From positions 1-33,080 of the forward strand of contig NZ_JAMWEL010000023.1 of assembly GCF_024509555.1 (NCBI RefSeq): 33,080 bases of DNA, written 5' to 3'. Under the pieces are notes generated by a model. It made no database searches. It saw nothing but the letters and a program-made list of their open reading frames with translations, and was not told the origin of the DNA. Both the position numbers and the translations under genes were made by a program. Shown here in pieces: positions 8,992-17,284 of the stretch (positions within the stretch are counted from its first letter, which is position 1; every line of letters begins with the position of its first letter). This DNA comes from Streptococcus suis (lineage in GTDB: Bacteria > Bacillota > Bacilli > Lactobacillales > Streptococcaceae).

Positions 8992-9672
8992 ATGTACCAA
9001 ATAGATTTCAAGGAAGAAGCATTGTTACCGCGTGAACGACTGTTAGAAGTGGGAGCAGAGCGGTTAAGTAATCAAGAATTATTGGCAATTTTTATCAGAA
9101 CAGGAACGAAAAAAGAGCCAGTTTCTATTTTGTCCAATAATTTGCTGAATAAATTGGAGACACTTGCAGAGTTGAGAGAACTTTCTATTGAGGAATTGCA
9201 AGATTTGACTGGGATTGGGCGTGTGAAAGCAATTGAAATCAAGGCTATGATTGAGCTAGGGAAAAGAATCAATCAGTCAGAATTATTACTGAATGAACGA
9301 ATATTAGGCAGTGAAAAACTAGGGCGCAAGATGATTCAAGAACTGGGAGATAAGAAGCAAGAACACTTGGTTGCTCTTTATTTAAATACACAAAACCAGA
9401 TTATCAGTCAAAAGACGATTTTTATTGGCAGTGTCAACCGAAGTATAGCAGAGCCAAGAGAAATCTTACATTATGCGGTCAAATGTATGGCAACGTCCAT
9501 TATTATTGTTCACAATCATCCCTCTGGGTCTGTACAACCAAGTAAGAATGATTTATTATTTACAGAGAATTTAAAAAAGTCCTGCGAAACGCTAGGACTA
9601 GTATTATTGGATCATTTAATTGTGGGAAATAAAGATTACTATTCATTTAGAGAAGAAAGTGAATTATTCTAA
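8992..9672 (+). CDS. radC: RadC family protein (JAMM/MPN+ domain)
   Basis: 226 residues, the usual length. The amino half has a helix-hairpin-helix DNA-binding motif ([12 protein letters not shown], about residues 72-83). The carboxyl half is a JAMM metalloprotease-fold domain whose metal-binding signature is complete: HNHPSG, then SKND (H-x-H-x7-S-x2-D), preceded by the usual glutamate-containing strand. The historic name implies DNA repair, but the biochemical role of RadC proteins is not settled. ATG 8992 has an ideal AGGAGG 5 bases upstream. The gene converges on rex with only 9 bases between the stops and no separate terminator. Confidence 0.93.
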   Translation: MYQIDFKEEALLPRERLLEVGAERLSNQELLAIFIRTGTKKEPVSILSNNLLNKLETLAELRELSIEELQDLTGIGRVKAIEIKAMIELGKRINQSELLLNERILGSEKLGRKMIQELGDKKQEHLVALYLNTQNQIISQKTIFIGSVNRSIAEPREILHYAVKCMATSIIIVHNHPSGSVQPSKNDLLFTENLKKSCETLGLVLLDHLIVGNKDYYSFREESELF

Positions 9673-9681
9673 AAACGGTAG

Positions 9682-10323
9682 TTATTCACCCTTACGCATG
9701 AAATACAAGAGTGTCTGTAATTCACTGGTTAAATCAACATATTGGACTACAACATCTTTAGGGACAGAAAGATTGACAGGTGAGAAGCTAAGAATACCTT
9801 TGACACCTGCTTCTACAAGGATATCTGTCACTTCTTGTGCTTTGATACTTGGAACGGTCAAAATGGCTGTTTGAGAATCAGCCTCTTGGATGCGTTCTTT
9901 GATTTCTGAAATAGCATGAATAGGAATGTTTTCATCAGTTGTACCAACAGCTGGATTATCATCTGCTTCGAAGGCCATAACAATTTTCATTTTGTTGCGC
10001 TCATGGAAGCGGTAGTGGAGTAAGGCACGCCCCATATTTCCAACACCTACTAACATAACGTTTGTGATCGAATTATCATTAAGAATTTCAGCAAAGAAAT
10101 CCATCAATTCCTTTACATTATAGCCAAAACCACGGCGTCCTAATTCACCAAAATAGGAGAAGTCACGACGAACTGTAGCAGAATCAATGCCAATTGCTTC
10201 TGCTATTTCTTTTGAGCTGGCTTTTTCTATATTTCCGGCGTAGAATCTCTTAAAAATACGGTAGTAGAGAGATAGGCGTTTGGCAGTCGCGCGAGGAATA
10301 TCTGATTTTTTATCGTTTTTCAC
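9682..10323 (-). CDS. rex: Redox-sensing transcriptional repressor Rex
   Basis: Dimeric repressor that reads the NADH/NAD+ ratio and releases its operators when NADH rises, controlling fermentation genes. The 213 residues comprise an amino-terminal winged helix ([13 protein letters not shown], then [20 protein letters not shown]) and a Rossmann domain with GVGNMGRAL (about 93-101), followed by the domain-swapped carboxyl helix ([10 protein letters not shown]). The start is a GTG at 10321-10323, 6 bases after AAAGGAG; an ATG one base earlier is out of frame. It has its own promoter because the upstream operon ends in a terminator at 10449-10470. Likely targets in this window include the alcohol dehydrogenase and ldh. 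Confidence 0.95.
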   Translation of the reverse strand: MKNDKKSDIPRATAKRLSLYYRIFKRFYAGNIEKASSKEIAEAIGIDSATVRRDFSYFGELGRRGFGYNVKELMDFFAEILNDNSITNVMLVGVGNMGRALLHYRFHERNKMKIVMAFEADDNPAVGTTDENIPIHAISEIKERIQEADSQTAILTVPSIKAQEVTDILVEAGVKGILSFSPVNLSVPKDVVVQYVDLTSELQTLLYFMRKGE

Positions 10324-10402
10324 ATTAGTCTCCTTTACAAATAGTAGTAAATATCATTCAACACAGCTACTATTTTTCATTATTCTTTCAGTTCTTTCTT
10401 CT

Positions 10403-10434
10403 ATTCTAGTTTAAGATTGTGAAAAAATCAACAG
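10403..10434 (-). promoter_or_regulatory. rex promoter with candidate Rex operator
   Basis: On the minus strand TTGATT (10426-10431) and TAGAAT (10403-10408) are 17 bases apart. The spacer overlaps, on the plus strand, TTGTGAA-AAAA-TCAACAG (10417-10434), which agrees with the Rex palindrome TTGTGAA-N4-TTCACAA at 11 of 14 arm positions. Autoregulation is therefore plausible but not shown. Confidence 0.5.
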
Positions 10435-10448
10435 ATTAGACTGAAAAA

Positions 10449-10470
10449 AGACTAAGTCGCAACTTAGTCT
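10449..10470 (-). terminator. Intrinsic terminator overlapping the DUF4649 stop codon
   Basis: AGACTAAGT (10449-10457) and ACTTAGTCT (10462-10470) make a 9-bp perfect stem with a CGCA loop. On the minus strand it runs into six T. The stop codon of the upstream gene (10464-10466) lies inside the stem, so terminating ribosomes could mask it. Confidence 0.85.
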
Positions 10471-10667
10471 AATGTTTGTAAATATCGATAAAGATCACCG
10501 ATTGTTCCCTTAAATTCTAATTCATTTCCTTCTCGTAACAATTTTGAGACCGGATAGTAGTCAGGGAGAGTAAGGCAGCCTGCAAAGGCTAATTTAGCGG
10601 CATCTAGCGTATCAAACTCCTGCTTTCTTTCAATTTTGTAGGCATCTTGGTAATAAATTTCAATCAT
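10464..10667 (-). CDS. DUF4649 family small protein
   Basis: 67 residues, acidic, opening MIEIYYQDAYKIERKQEFDT. The middle TLPDYYPVSKL and the end KGTIGDLYRYL fit a small family of unknown function found in streptococci (DUF4649). The function is unknown. Its ATG overlaps the stop of the DUF1831 gene by four bases (ATGA type), indicating translational coupling, and it is the last gene of the prs operon. No catalytic motif, signal peptide or membrane segment is visible. Confidence 0.8.
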   Translation of the reverse strand: MIEIYYQDAYKIERKQEFDTLDAAKLAFAGCLTLPDYYPVSKLLREGNELEFKGTIGDLYRYLQTLD

Positions 10668-11014
10668 GCGTGACCTTCTTTTGTAAAAATATCACGATCA
10701 ATTAAACTATCCATGAGGAAGTAAAATTTTTCTTGAATGACTTTGTTTCCATTCGGTTTGAAGATATTTACTAGATGAAGTCCAGATTTGTCAGTAATGT
10801 TAATTTTAAATCCGTTTAAGTCTTGATTTACGATGATTTTTAATAGAAATCCTTGGTTAGAGTTGGGGATTTCTTCCAATAGTCGAGTTAATTGATAGTG
10901 ACCAGCTTTTGTCTGCTCAAATGTATTGTCACGGAGTGTATATTTTTTTATAGCAGGACTGATGTGATAGGTAAAGTTACAATCTTTCAATGTAATGGAT
11001 TGTTGAAATGCCAT
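10664..11014 (-). CDS. DUF1831 family protein
   Basis: 116 residues, MAFQQSITLKDCNFTYHISP to FTKEGHA. The overall pattern (NFTYHISPAIKKYTLRDNTF, NSNQGFLLKIIVN, LHLVNIFK) fits DUF1831, a small fold found next to cysteine desulfurase genes in Lactobacillales. The function is unknown. Two bases separate it from the desulfurase stop, and it overlaps the following gene, so it sits in the middle of one operon. By neighbourhood only, it may assist sulfur transfer. No cysteine relay motif is visible: there is a single cysteine, near residue 12. Confidence 0.75.
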   Translation of the reverse strand: MAFQQSITLKDCNFTYHISPAIKKYTLRDNTFEQTKAGHYQLTRLLEEIPNSNQGFLLKIIVNQDLNGFKINITDKSGLHLVNIFKPNGNKVIQEKFYFLMDSLIDRDIFTKEGHA

Positions 11015-11016
11015 GG

Positions 11017-12132
11017 TTAACCTCCTAGGATAGTTTTTAATTCGTTAAGAAAGGTATTTATTTCTTCTTTTGTGTTTTTCTCCGAGAAGCTGATTCGTAT
11101 AGATTCTTTCAAGCGATGAGAGTTTTTGCCATACATAGCTTCAAGAACATGGCTATTTTGGACAACACCGGCAGTACAAGCTGAGCCACTAGAAACGGCA
11201 ATTCCAGCCAAGTCTAATCTCATGAGTATCTGCTCGTTTAATTGACCTGTAAAACCAATGTTAAGAACATGTGGAAATTGTTCTCCAGTTTGATTGATAT
11301 AGAAATCTACTCCTGTAAGTCCCTCTAAAAGATAATGACGCAATTTACTTACATGTTCAAAATGTAAATCAACTTGAGTATATTGCTCTTTTAGTGCAGC
11401 AGCCATAGCCGCAATTGCTGGAAGGTTTTCCGTTCCTGCACGGAGTTGTTGTTCTTGCTTACCTCCATGAATGAGGGCATCAAATCCTCGTAATCGACTA
11501 TATAGAAAGCCAACTCCCTTTGGACCGTGGAACTTATGCGCAGAGGCGGCTAGTAAATCAATGTCATAATCAGCTGGTTTCAAATCTATTTTTCCAACTG
11601 CCTGAACTGCGTCAACATGGAAAACAGCCTGGTGGTCGGTCAGGAGTTGACCAATTTCTTTAATGGGGAGAACTTGTCCAGTTTCGTTGTTGGCAAACAT
11701 GACACTGACTAAAATGGTATCAGGTCTAAGTGCTTCACGAATTTGTTCAGCTGTGATGACTTGATTGAGAGGTTGGATATAAGTTACCTCGAATCCAAAG
11801 CGTTCTTCAAGGTACTGCATGGTATGTAGAACTGCATGATGTTCTACAGCAGTAGTAATCAGGTGCTTGCCCTTGGCTTGATTGGCTAAGGCATATCCTT
11901 GAATGGCTAGATTATCAGCCTCTGACCCTCCAGATGTAAATATAATCTGATCAGTTTGAACGTCAAGGACTTGAGCAATGTCTTGTCTGGCTTGGCGTAG
12001 AATTTGATTCGCTTTTCGACCAGCTTGATGGATACTTGAAGGATTTCCATAGGCTTCCTGAGCAACTTCTATCATCCGTTGGAGTGCTGTGGGAGATAGG
12101 GCAGTTGTGGCTGCATTATCTAAATATATCAA
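11017..12132 (-). CDS. Cysteine desulfurase (NifS/IscS-like, PLP-dependent)
   Basis: Removes sulfur from L-cysteine as a protein persulfide, giving alanine, to supply thio-modified tRNA or cofactors. 371 residues, fold-type I aminotransferase. Visible: the amino-terminal YLDNAATT, GGSEADNLA, the His pair in AVEHHAVL, NETG, and HVDAVQA for the PLP ring. Also present are the Schiff-base Lys200 in SAHKFHGPKG and the catalytic Cys319 in SSGSACTAG. The start is a TTG at 12130-12132, with AGGAG 8 bases upstream; the predicted protein then begins at the conserved MIYLDNAATT. That ribosome site overlaps the end of prs, coupling the two. No IscU-type scaffold gene is adjacent, so a tRNA-thiolation role is as likely as Fe-S assembly. 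Confidence 0.9.
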   Translation of the reverse strand: MIYLDNAATTALSPTALQRMIEVAQEAYGNPSSIHQAGRKANQILRQARQDIAQVLDVQTDQIIFTSGGSEADNLAIQGYALANQAKGKHLITTAVEHHAVLHTMQYLEERFGFEVTYIQPLNQVITAEQIREALRPDTILVSVMFANNETGQVLPIKEIGQLLTDHQAVFHVDAVQAVGKIDLKPADYDIDLLAASAHKFHGPKGVGFLYSRLRGFDALIHGGKQEQQLRAGTENLPAIAAMAAALKEQYTQVDLHFEHVSKLRHYLLEGLTGVDFYINQTGEQFPHVLNIGFTGQLNEQILMRLDLAGIAVSSGSACTAGVVQNSHVLEAMYGKNSHRLKESIRISFSEKNTKEEINTFLNELKTILGG

Positions 12133-12143
12133 ATAAGGTACTC

Positions 12144-13121
12144 CTAGTTATTTTTTTCAGGATTTGTAAATTTGAAAAGGGGGCTTAATGGCTGATGTTC
12201 TTGAATACGATGAATCGCATTTGCAATTAAGTCACTTGCAGTGATAAAAGCGATATTTTTGGGCTGTTGTTCTTTACTAGCCACTGAATCAGTCACCAAG
12301 ATTTCTTTGATTGGTGAATTGTCGAGGAGTTGAGCAGCTGTTCCAGCAAATAAGCCGTGACTAGCAACAGCATAGATTTCAGTAGCTCCGCCTTCTTGAA
12401 CAATTTTTGATGCTTGTGTAAAGGTGCGGCCGGTATTTAGAATGTCGTCCACTAGGATGGCTTTTTTACCGGCAACATCTCCGATGATATATCCTTCTGC
12501 ACGCTCAGAATCATCTTGGGCGTAATCAATGATGGCAATAGGTGCATTCAAGAATTCTGCGATATTACGCGCACGTTTGATACCAGAGTTTTTTGGACTA
12601 ACGATTACGACCTCATCACCGCACAAGCCTTTATCCATATAGTATGAGGCAAACAGTGGCTCTGTAAGTAGGTTATCAACTGGAATATCAAAGAAACCTT
12701 GAATTTGTGATGCATGTAAGTCCAGAGTCAATACTCGGTCAACGCCAGCTTTTACAAGCATATTGGCAACTAACTTGGCAGTAATTGGTTCGCGTGGAGA
12801 TGCTGTACGGTCCTGGCGGGCATAGCCAAAATACGGAATAACTGCCGTAATTGTATTGGCACTTGCACGTTTGCAGGCATCAATCATGATTAGCAATTCC
12901 CACAAGTGATTGTTTACTGGGTAGCTAGTTGATTGAATGATGTAAACATCAACACCGCGAACAGATTCTTCAATGTTGATTTGGATTTCACCGTCTGAGA
13001 ATTGACGAGATGATAGCTTTCCGAGTGGTAGACCAGCTGAGGCAGCAATTTTTTCAGCAATATCACGGTTGCTATTAAGTGAGAAAATTTTAATGTTGTT
13101 TTCACCAAGTGGTTGACTCAT
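12144..13121 (-). CDS. prs: Ribose-phosphate pyrophosphokinase
   Basis: Makes PRPP from ribose 5-phosphate and ATP for purine, pyrimidine, NAD, His and Trp synthesis. 325 residues from ATG 13121. An upstream in-frame GTG (13145) would add eight residues, but AAGGAG lies between it and the ATG, 10 bases before the latter, so 13121 is preferred. Motifs: the flexible loop [21 protein letters not shown], and the PRPP-binding [13 protein letters not shown]. First gene of the operon with the desulfurase, DUF1831 and DUF4649. The leader carries a perfect inverted repeat (13150-13170). Confidence 0.95.
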   Translation of the reverse strand: MSQPLGENNIKIFSLNSNRDIAEKIAASAGLPLGKLSSRQFSDGEIQINIEESVRGVDVYIIQSTSYPVNNHLWELLIMIDACKRASANTITAVIPYFGYARQDRTASPREPITAKLVANMLVKAGVDRVLTLDLHASQIQGFFDIPVDNLLTEPLFASYYMDKGLCGDEVVIVSPKNSGIKRARNIAEFLNAPIAIIDYAQDDSERAEGYIIGDVAGKKAILVDDILNTGRTFTQASKIVQEGGATEIYAVASHGLFAGTAAQLLDNSPIKEILVTDSVASKEQQPKNIAFITASDLIANAIHRIQEHQPLSPLFKFTNPEKNN

Positions 13122-13149
13122 TTTTAAGTAGCTCCTTTTAAACACTAGG

Positions 13150-13170
13150 CTTTTATGAACATCATAAAAG
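13150..13170 (-). promoter_or_regulatory. Inverted repeat in the prs leader
   Basis: CTTTTATGA (13150-13158) and TCATAAAAG (13162-13170) are perfect 9-base arms around ACA. It lies between a likely promoter (-10 TAAAAT on the minus strand near 13196) and the ribosome site at 13131-13137. There is no T run after it, so it is not a terminator; an operator or leader hairpin is possible. Confidence 0.45.
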
Positions 13171-13231
13171 TAAAATTAACAATAGATAGCTTTATTTTAT
13201 CAAAAAATTAGAAATTTTTCAGTAAACAAAC

Positions 13232-13260
13232 AAAAAAATCAGACTTAATTATCTGATTTT
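13232..13260 (-). terminator. Intrinsic terminator of the CYTH gene
   Basis: AATCAGA / TCTGATT arms around an 8-base loop, with seven T on the minus-strand 3' side. The stop codon of the CYTH gene (13245-13247) is in the loop. It isolates this gene from prs. Confidence 0.8.
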
Positions 13261-13820
13261 TTGCTGGCTGCTGTCCGTGCCACTTTACTACTGGCATATT
13301 TGAATTGAATGGCATTTTTACGTAGAAATTCATCAAACAGTATTTTTCCTTCTTCTGCATCAGTCACTTCAACTTCGAGTTCGTAATCAATATGTCCGTT
13401 AAATTCATTTTCATCTAGGGCCATAAGACCGATGGAGGTTTCTTTTTCATGACGTTTGGTAGTCAAGCTCCCCCAAACAGCCAGTTTGTCAATCGGAACA
13501 TCTGTGGCTGAGATGATGTCGGCAATTTGCCCTGTAGGTAATTGGAATTTTTCTAGCAGTTGGTGAGCAGTCTGGATGTCTAAAATCTGATTATACTCAT
13601 GATTGCCAACTTTCTGTGGAATCTTTAAAGTCAGCTCTGCTATTTCCTCAAAAGTACGAATACGAAGTGAAAATCGGTGATTTTTCAGGTCTAAGTTTGG
13701 AGTATCGATATAATAATTTGTTTGGATTACGGGTCTAACATCTGAAAAATCAGAGAGAAGGCGTAGGTATTCGGATTTGGTTAATAAGGTTTTATACTCA
13801 ATTTCAAGGTGGTTTTTCAT
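13245..13820 (-). CDS. CYTH domain protein (triphosphate tunnel metalloenzyme)
   Basis: 191 residues. The family signature ExExK is visible at the start (HLEIEYKTLL), followed by alternating charged strands (RFSLRIRTF, AELTLKIPQK, HIDYELEVEV) that build the tunnel. Members hydrolyse or use polyphosphate or triphosphate substrates; which one this protein uses cannot be told. It is divergent from relQ. The pairing of a CYTH gene with RelQ, NAD kinase and an RluA-type synthase also occurs in Bacillus (yjbK-yjbM-ppnK-yjbO), which suggests a shared nucleotide-metabolism theme. The relQ promoter overlaps its 5' region. Confidence 0.85.
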   Translation of the reverse strand: MKNHLEIEYKTLLTKSEYLRLLSDFSDVRPVIQTNYYIDTPNLDLKNHRFSLRIRTFEEIAELTLKIPQKVGNHEYNQILDIQTAHQLLEKFQLPTGQIADIISATDVPIDKLAVWGSLTTKRHEKETSIGLMALDENEFNGHIDYELEVEVTDAEEGKILFDEFLRKNAIQFKYASSKVARTAASKKSDN

Positions 13821-13839
13821 GCAGTAAACCCTTTCAATG

Positions 13840-13848
13840 TGTTATAAT
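13840..13848 (+). promoter_or_regulatory. relQ operon promoter (extended -10)
   Basis: TGTTATAAT gives a perfect -10 (13843-13848) with an upstream TG. No clear -35; the expected position overlaps the start codon of the divergent CYTH gene. Start ATG 13907, with AAGGGGA at 13897-13903. Confidence 0.65.
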
Positions 13849-13906
13849 AGAATAGTCTTTGTGTTATTCTAATACAATTTAGATGTTTTGACAAGAAAGG
13901 GGACGT

Positions 13907-14578
13907 ATGGACTTTAATTGGGAAGAATTTTTAGACCCCTATATCCAGACGGTAGGTGAATTGAAAATTAAACTTCGCGGTATTCGTAAGCAGTATCGGA
14001 AAGCCAATCGACATTCTCCTATAGAGTTTGTGACTGGTCGTGTAAAGCCCATTGAATCCATAAAGGAAAAGATGGCCCTACGCCATATAAAGTTGGAAAA
14101 TCTTGCTCAAGATATGCAGGATATTGCTGGACTTCGGATTATGGTTCAATTTGTGGATGATATCGAGGAAGTTTTGGCAATTTTACGTAAACGCAAGGAT
14201 ATGCAAATTATACATGAGCGAGATTATATCAAATATATGAAAGCTTCGGGTTATCGTTCTTATCACGTAGTGATTGAATACCCTGTGGACACTATAAATG
14301 GTAATAAGACAGTTTTAGCTGAAATTCAAATTCGAACACTTTCTATGAATTTCTGGGCAACCATCGAACATTCCCTAAACTATAAGTATAAGGGGAATTT
14401 CCCAGAGGAAATAAAAAAACGTTTGGAAGTGACAGCTAAAATTGCCTATGAATTAGATGAGGAGATGCGTAAAATCCGCAACGACATTCAAGAAGCACAG
14501 GCCTTATTTGACCCTGCTCACCGAAAATTGAATGACGGTGTTGGAAACAGTGATGATACAGATGAAGAATACAGGTAG
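13907..14578 (+). CDS. relQ: Small alarmone synthetase RelQ (GTP pyrophosphokinase)
   Basis: Single-domain (p)ppGpp synthetase that transfers pyrophosphate from ATP to GTP or GDP; there is no HD hydrolase domain, TGS or ACT region. 223 residues. Synthetase landmarks: [15 protein letters not shown] (substrate-binding Arg/Lys), [27 protein letters not shown], and [20 protein letters not shown] with the catalytic glutamate. The long charged carboxyl helix ([20 protein letters not shown]) is typical of the tetramerising RelQ group rather than RelP. First gene of the relQ-nadK-pseudouridine synthase-pta operon; the next start lies inside it. Confidence 0.92.
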   Translation: MDFNWEEFLDPYIQTVGELKIKLRGIRKQYRKANRHSPIEFVTGRVKPIESIKEKMALRHIKLENLAQDMQDIAGLRIMVQFVDDIEEVLAILRKRKDMQIIHERDYIKYMKASGYRSYHVVIEYPVDTINGNKTVLAEIQIRTLSMNFWATIEHSLNYKYKGNFPEEIKKRLEVTAKIAYELDEEMRKIRNDIQEAQALFDPAHRKLNDGVGNSDDTDEEYR

Positions 14579-15380
14579 AAAAAAAATCGCTCTGCTCGCT
14601 AGCCGAAATCCCAAGAGTGAAGTAGTGTCCAAAGAATTATGGACCAAATTAAAAAATGCAAATTTTATTTTAACACCTAAAAATCCCGATATTGTCATTT
14701 CAATCGGTGGGGATGGTATGCTTTTATCTGCATTTCATAAGTATGAAAAGTTTATTGATCGTGTACGTTTTGTAGGCATTCATACAGGACACTTAGGTTT
14801 TTATACGGACTATCGAGATTTTGAAGTAGATAAGCTAATTGAAAATCTCAAGCTTGATACGGGAGCTAGAGTTTCCTATCCGATATTAAATATTAAAGTC
14901 ACACTTTTAGATGGTCGTATAATTGAGGCGCGTGCTTTAAACGAGGCAACAATCAAGCGCCTATCTAAGACGATGGTGGCAGATGTCATTATTAATAATG
15001 TGCCTTTCGAACGCTTTAGGGGAGATGGCATCTCAGTTTCTACTCCAACTGGATCGACTGCCTATAATAAATCATTAGGAGGAGCTGTCTTACATCCGAC
15101 TATAGAAGCATTGCAAATAGCAGAAGTAGCCAGTTTAAATAATCGTGTTTATCGGACATTAGGTTCATCTATTGTTGTTCCTAAAAAAGATAAGATTGTC
15201 ATTGAGCCTAAACATAGTGACCGCTACTCAATTGCTGTAGATAATAAGACCTATGTCTATGATAATATTGAAAAAATTGAGTATCAGATTGATCCACATA
15301 AAATCCATTTTGTTGCTACGCCAAGTCACACTAGTTTTTGGAATCGTGTGAAAGATGCCTTTATTGGAGAGGTGGAGTAA
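14562..15380 (+). CDS. nadK: NAD kinase
   Basis: Phosphorylates NAD+ to NADP+. 272 residues from ATG 14562, giving [20 protein letters not shown]; another ATG three codons earlier (14553) is possible, and neither has a strong ribosome site. The start overlaps relQ by 17 bases, so translation is probably coupled. Motifs: [11 protein letters not shown] (49-59) with the catalytic Asp51, the NEATIKR segment, and the glycine-rich [15 protein letters not shown]. It ends TAATG, one base overlapping the next start. Confidence 0.94.
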   Translation: MKNTGRKKIALLASRNPKSEVVSKELWTKLKNANFILTPKNPDIVISIGGDGMLLSAFHKYEKFIDRVRFVGIHTGHLGFYTDYRDFEVDKLIENLKLDTGARVSYPILNIKVTLLDGRIIEARALNEATIKRLSKTMVADVIINNVPFERFRGDGISVSTPTGSTAYNKSLGGAVLHPTIEALQIAEVASLNNRVYRTLGSSIVVPKKDKIVIEPKHSDRYSIAVDNKTYVYDNIEKIEYQIDPHKIHFVATPSHTSFWNRVKDAFIGEVE

Positions 15381-16273
15381 TGCGGTTTGAATTTATTGCT
15401 GATCAACATACCAAGATTAAAACCTTTCTGAAGAAGCATGGTGTTTCCAAGGGGTTGCTAGCAAAAATCAAGTACACAGGTGGCAATATTTGGGTTAATG
15501 ATATAGAACGCAATGCAACTTACTTGCTTGATATTGGAGATAGGGTTACAATTGACATACCGGCTGAAGAGGATTTGACGGGGAGTTTGAAACCGATTTC
15601 CTTTCCGCTGGATATTGTTTATGAAGATGATCATTTTCTTGCACTTAACAAACCGGTTGGTTATGCCTCCATACCTTCAGCGCTACATTCCTCAACCATT
15701 GCTAACTTTGTTAAAGGTTATTTGGTTGAACAAGAATACGAGAATAAGCAGGTCCATATCGTCACGCGCTTGGATAGGGATACATCGGGTGTCATGCTCT
15801 TTGCCAAGCATGGCTATGCCCATGCTCGCCTAGACAAGCAGTTGCAGGCCAAGCTGATTCACAAACGCTATTATGCCCTAGTTAAGGGGGAAGGTGTTTT
15901 GGAACAGGAAGGGGATATTATTGCTCCGATTGGTCGACCGGAAGATAGTATCATTACTCGTTGCGTGACCAAGACTGGAAAATATGCCCATACTTCTTAT
16001 AGAGTTGTGCAATCATGGGGAGATATTTATTTGGTAGACATTCAGTTGCACACTGGTAGAACTCACCAGATTCGTGTTCATTTTTCACATATAGGTTTTC
16101 CGCTTTTGGGGGATGATATGTATGGTGGCAGTTTAGAATGTGGTATTCAACGTCAGGCCTTGCATTGTCACAACTTGGCCTTTGACAATCCTTTCTCAGC
16201 CCGAAGGATTGACTTGGAAGCTCCACTTCCAGACGATTTTCAGGCTGTTATTACATCGTTAACTAATAAATAA
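15380..16273 (+). CDS. RluA-family rRNA/tRNA pseudouridine synthase (RluD-like)
   Basis: Isomerises uridine to pseudouridine in structured RNA. 297 residues from ATG 15380, which is preceded by GGTGGAG and overlaps the nadK stop; longer readings start inside nadK and are not needed. The catalytic block is VTRLDRDTSGVMLFAK, with the nucleophilic aspartate. Also present are HKRYYALVKG, the LHTGRTHQIRVHFSHIGFPL motif, and an amino-terminal S4-like RNA-binding segment (VSKGLLAKIKYTGGNIWVND). The uridine target cannot be assigned from sequence alone. Confidence 0.9.
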   Translation: MRFEFIADQHTKIKTFLKKHGVSKGLLAKIKYTGGNIWVNDIERNATYLLDIGDRVTIDIPAEEDLTGSLKPISFPLDIVYEDDHFLALNKPVGYASIPSALHSSTIANFVKGYLVEQEYENKQVHIVTRLDRDTSGVMLFAKHGYAHARLDKQLQAKLIHKRYYALVKGEGVLEQEGDIIAPIGRPEDSIITRCVTKTGKYAHTSYRVVQSWGDIYLVDIQLHTGRTHQIRVHFSHIGFPLLGDDMYGGSLECGIQRQALHCHNLAFDNPFSARRIDLEAPLPDDFQAVITSLTNK

Positions 16274-16293
16274 TATTTTAAAGGAGAATTTTC

Positions 16294-17277
16294 ATGGAAA
16301 TTCGGAGTTTATTTGGTGAAATGAAGCAAAAAATCGTAGGTAAAAAACTACGAATCGTTTTCCCAGAAGGTACAGATGAGCGTGTTGTTCGTGCGGCTGC
16401 TCGTTTGAAATTTGAAGGTTTGGCAGAGCCTATCATCCTTGGTGTGCCAGAAGAAGTCCATAATTTGTTGACGGAATTTGGTTTCTCAAACCCAGGTATT
16501 ACAGTTATCGATCCGAATAACTACGCAAACTTTGATACGATGAAGCAAGAGTTTGTGACTCTTCGTAAAGGCAAGGTTGATGAAGCACAGGCCGATGAAA
16601 TTTTGCGTGATGTCAACTACTTTGGTGTGATGTTGGTACAAATGGGATTAGCAGAAGGTATGGTTTCAGGTGCAATCCACTCAACTGCTGATACAGTTCG
16701 TCCTGCACTTCAAATTATTAAGACAAAACCAGGTGTAAAACGTACTTCAGGTGTTTTCTTGATGGTGAAAGACCAGCACAAGTTTGTCTTTGGTGACTGT
16801 GCAATCAACATTGAACCAGATGCAGAGACCTTGGCAGAGATTGCCATCCAATCAGCAGAAACTGCTAAAACATTTGGTATCGATCCAAAAGTGGCTATGA
16901 TTTCCTACTCAACAAAAGGTTCAGGTTCAGGTCCACGTGTTGATAAGGTTGTAGAAGCAACTCGTTTGGCTCAAGAACTCCGTCCAGATCTTTTGATTGA
17001 CGGTGAATTGCAGATGGATGCTGCCTTGGTTCCGGATACTGCTCGCTTGAAGGCACCAGGAAGCAAGGTAGCAGGTCAAGCCAATGTTTTTGTCTTCCCA
17101 GCAATTGAAGCAGGGAACATCACTTATAAGGTAGTGGAGCGTCTTGGTGGTTATGAGGCTGTTGGTCCAGTCTTACAAGGTTTGAATAAACCAGTAAATG
17201 ACCTGTCTCGCGGTTGTAGTTCAGAAGATGTATACAAACTAGGTATCATCACAGCGGCACAATCACTAGCTGATTAA
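16294..17277 (+). CDS. pta: Phosphate acetyltransferase
   Basis: Interconverts acetyl-CoA and acetyl phosphate in the mixed-acid branch, feeding acetate kinase for ATP. 327 residues, the short single-domain type. Family landmarks: LRIVFPEGTDERVVRAAARL at the start, SGAIHSTADTVRPALQIIKT, GDCAINIEPDAETLAEIAIQ, SYSTKGSGSGPRVDKV and FVFPAIEAGNITYK near the end. AAGGAG is 6-11 bases upstream. It follows the pseudouridine synthase after 20 bases with no terminator, so it is likely the last gene of the relQ operon, possibly with read-through into the ABC genes 7 bases on. Confidence 0.95.
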   Translation: MEIRSLFGEMKQKIVGKKLRIVFPEGTDERVVRAAARLKFEGLAEPIILGVPEEVHNLLTEFGFSNPGITVIDPNNYANFDTMKQEFVTLRKGKVDEAQADEILRDVNYFGVMLVQMGLAEGMVSGAIHSTADTVRPALQIIKTKPGVKRTSGVFLMVKDQHKFVFGDCAINIEPDAETLAEIAIQSAETAKTFGIDPKVAMISYSTKGSGSGPRVDKVVEATRLAQELRPDLLIDGELQMDAALVPDTARLKAPGSKVAGQANVFVFPAIEAGNITYKVVERLGGYEAVGPVLQGLNKPVNDLSRGCSSEDVYKLGIITAAQSLAD

Positions 17278-17284
17278 TCATAAG

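Noticed and set aside
13122..13145. Longer prs product starting at GTG 13145
   Set aside because: The ribosome site AAGGAG lies downstream of that GTG and upstream of ATG 13121, which gives the normal Prs start.
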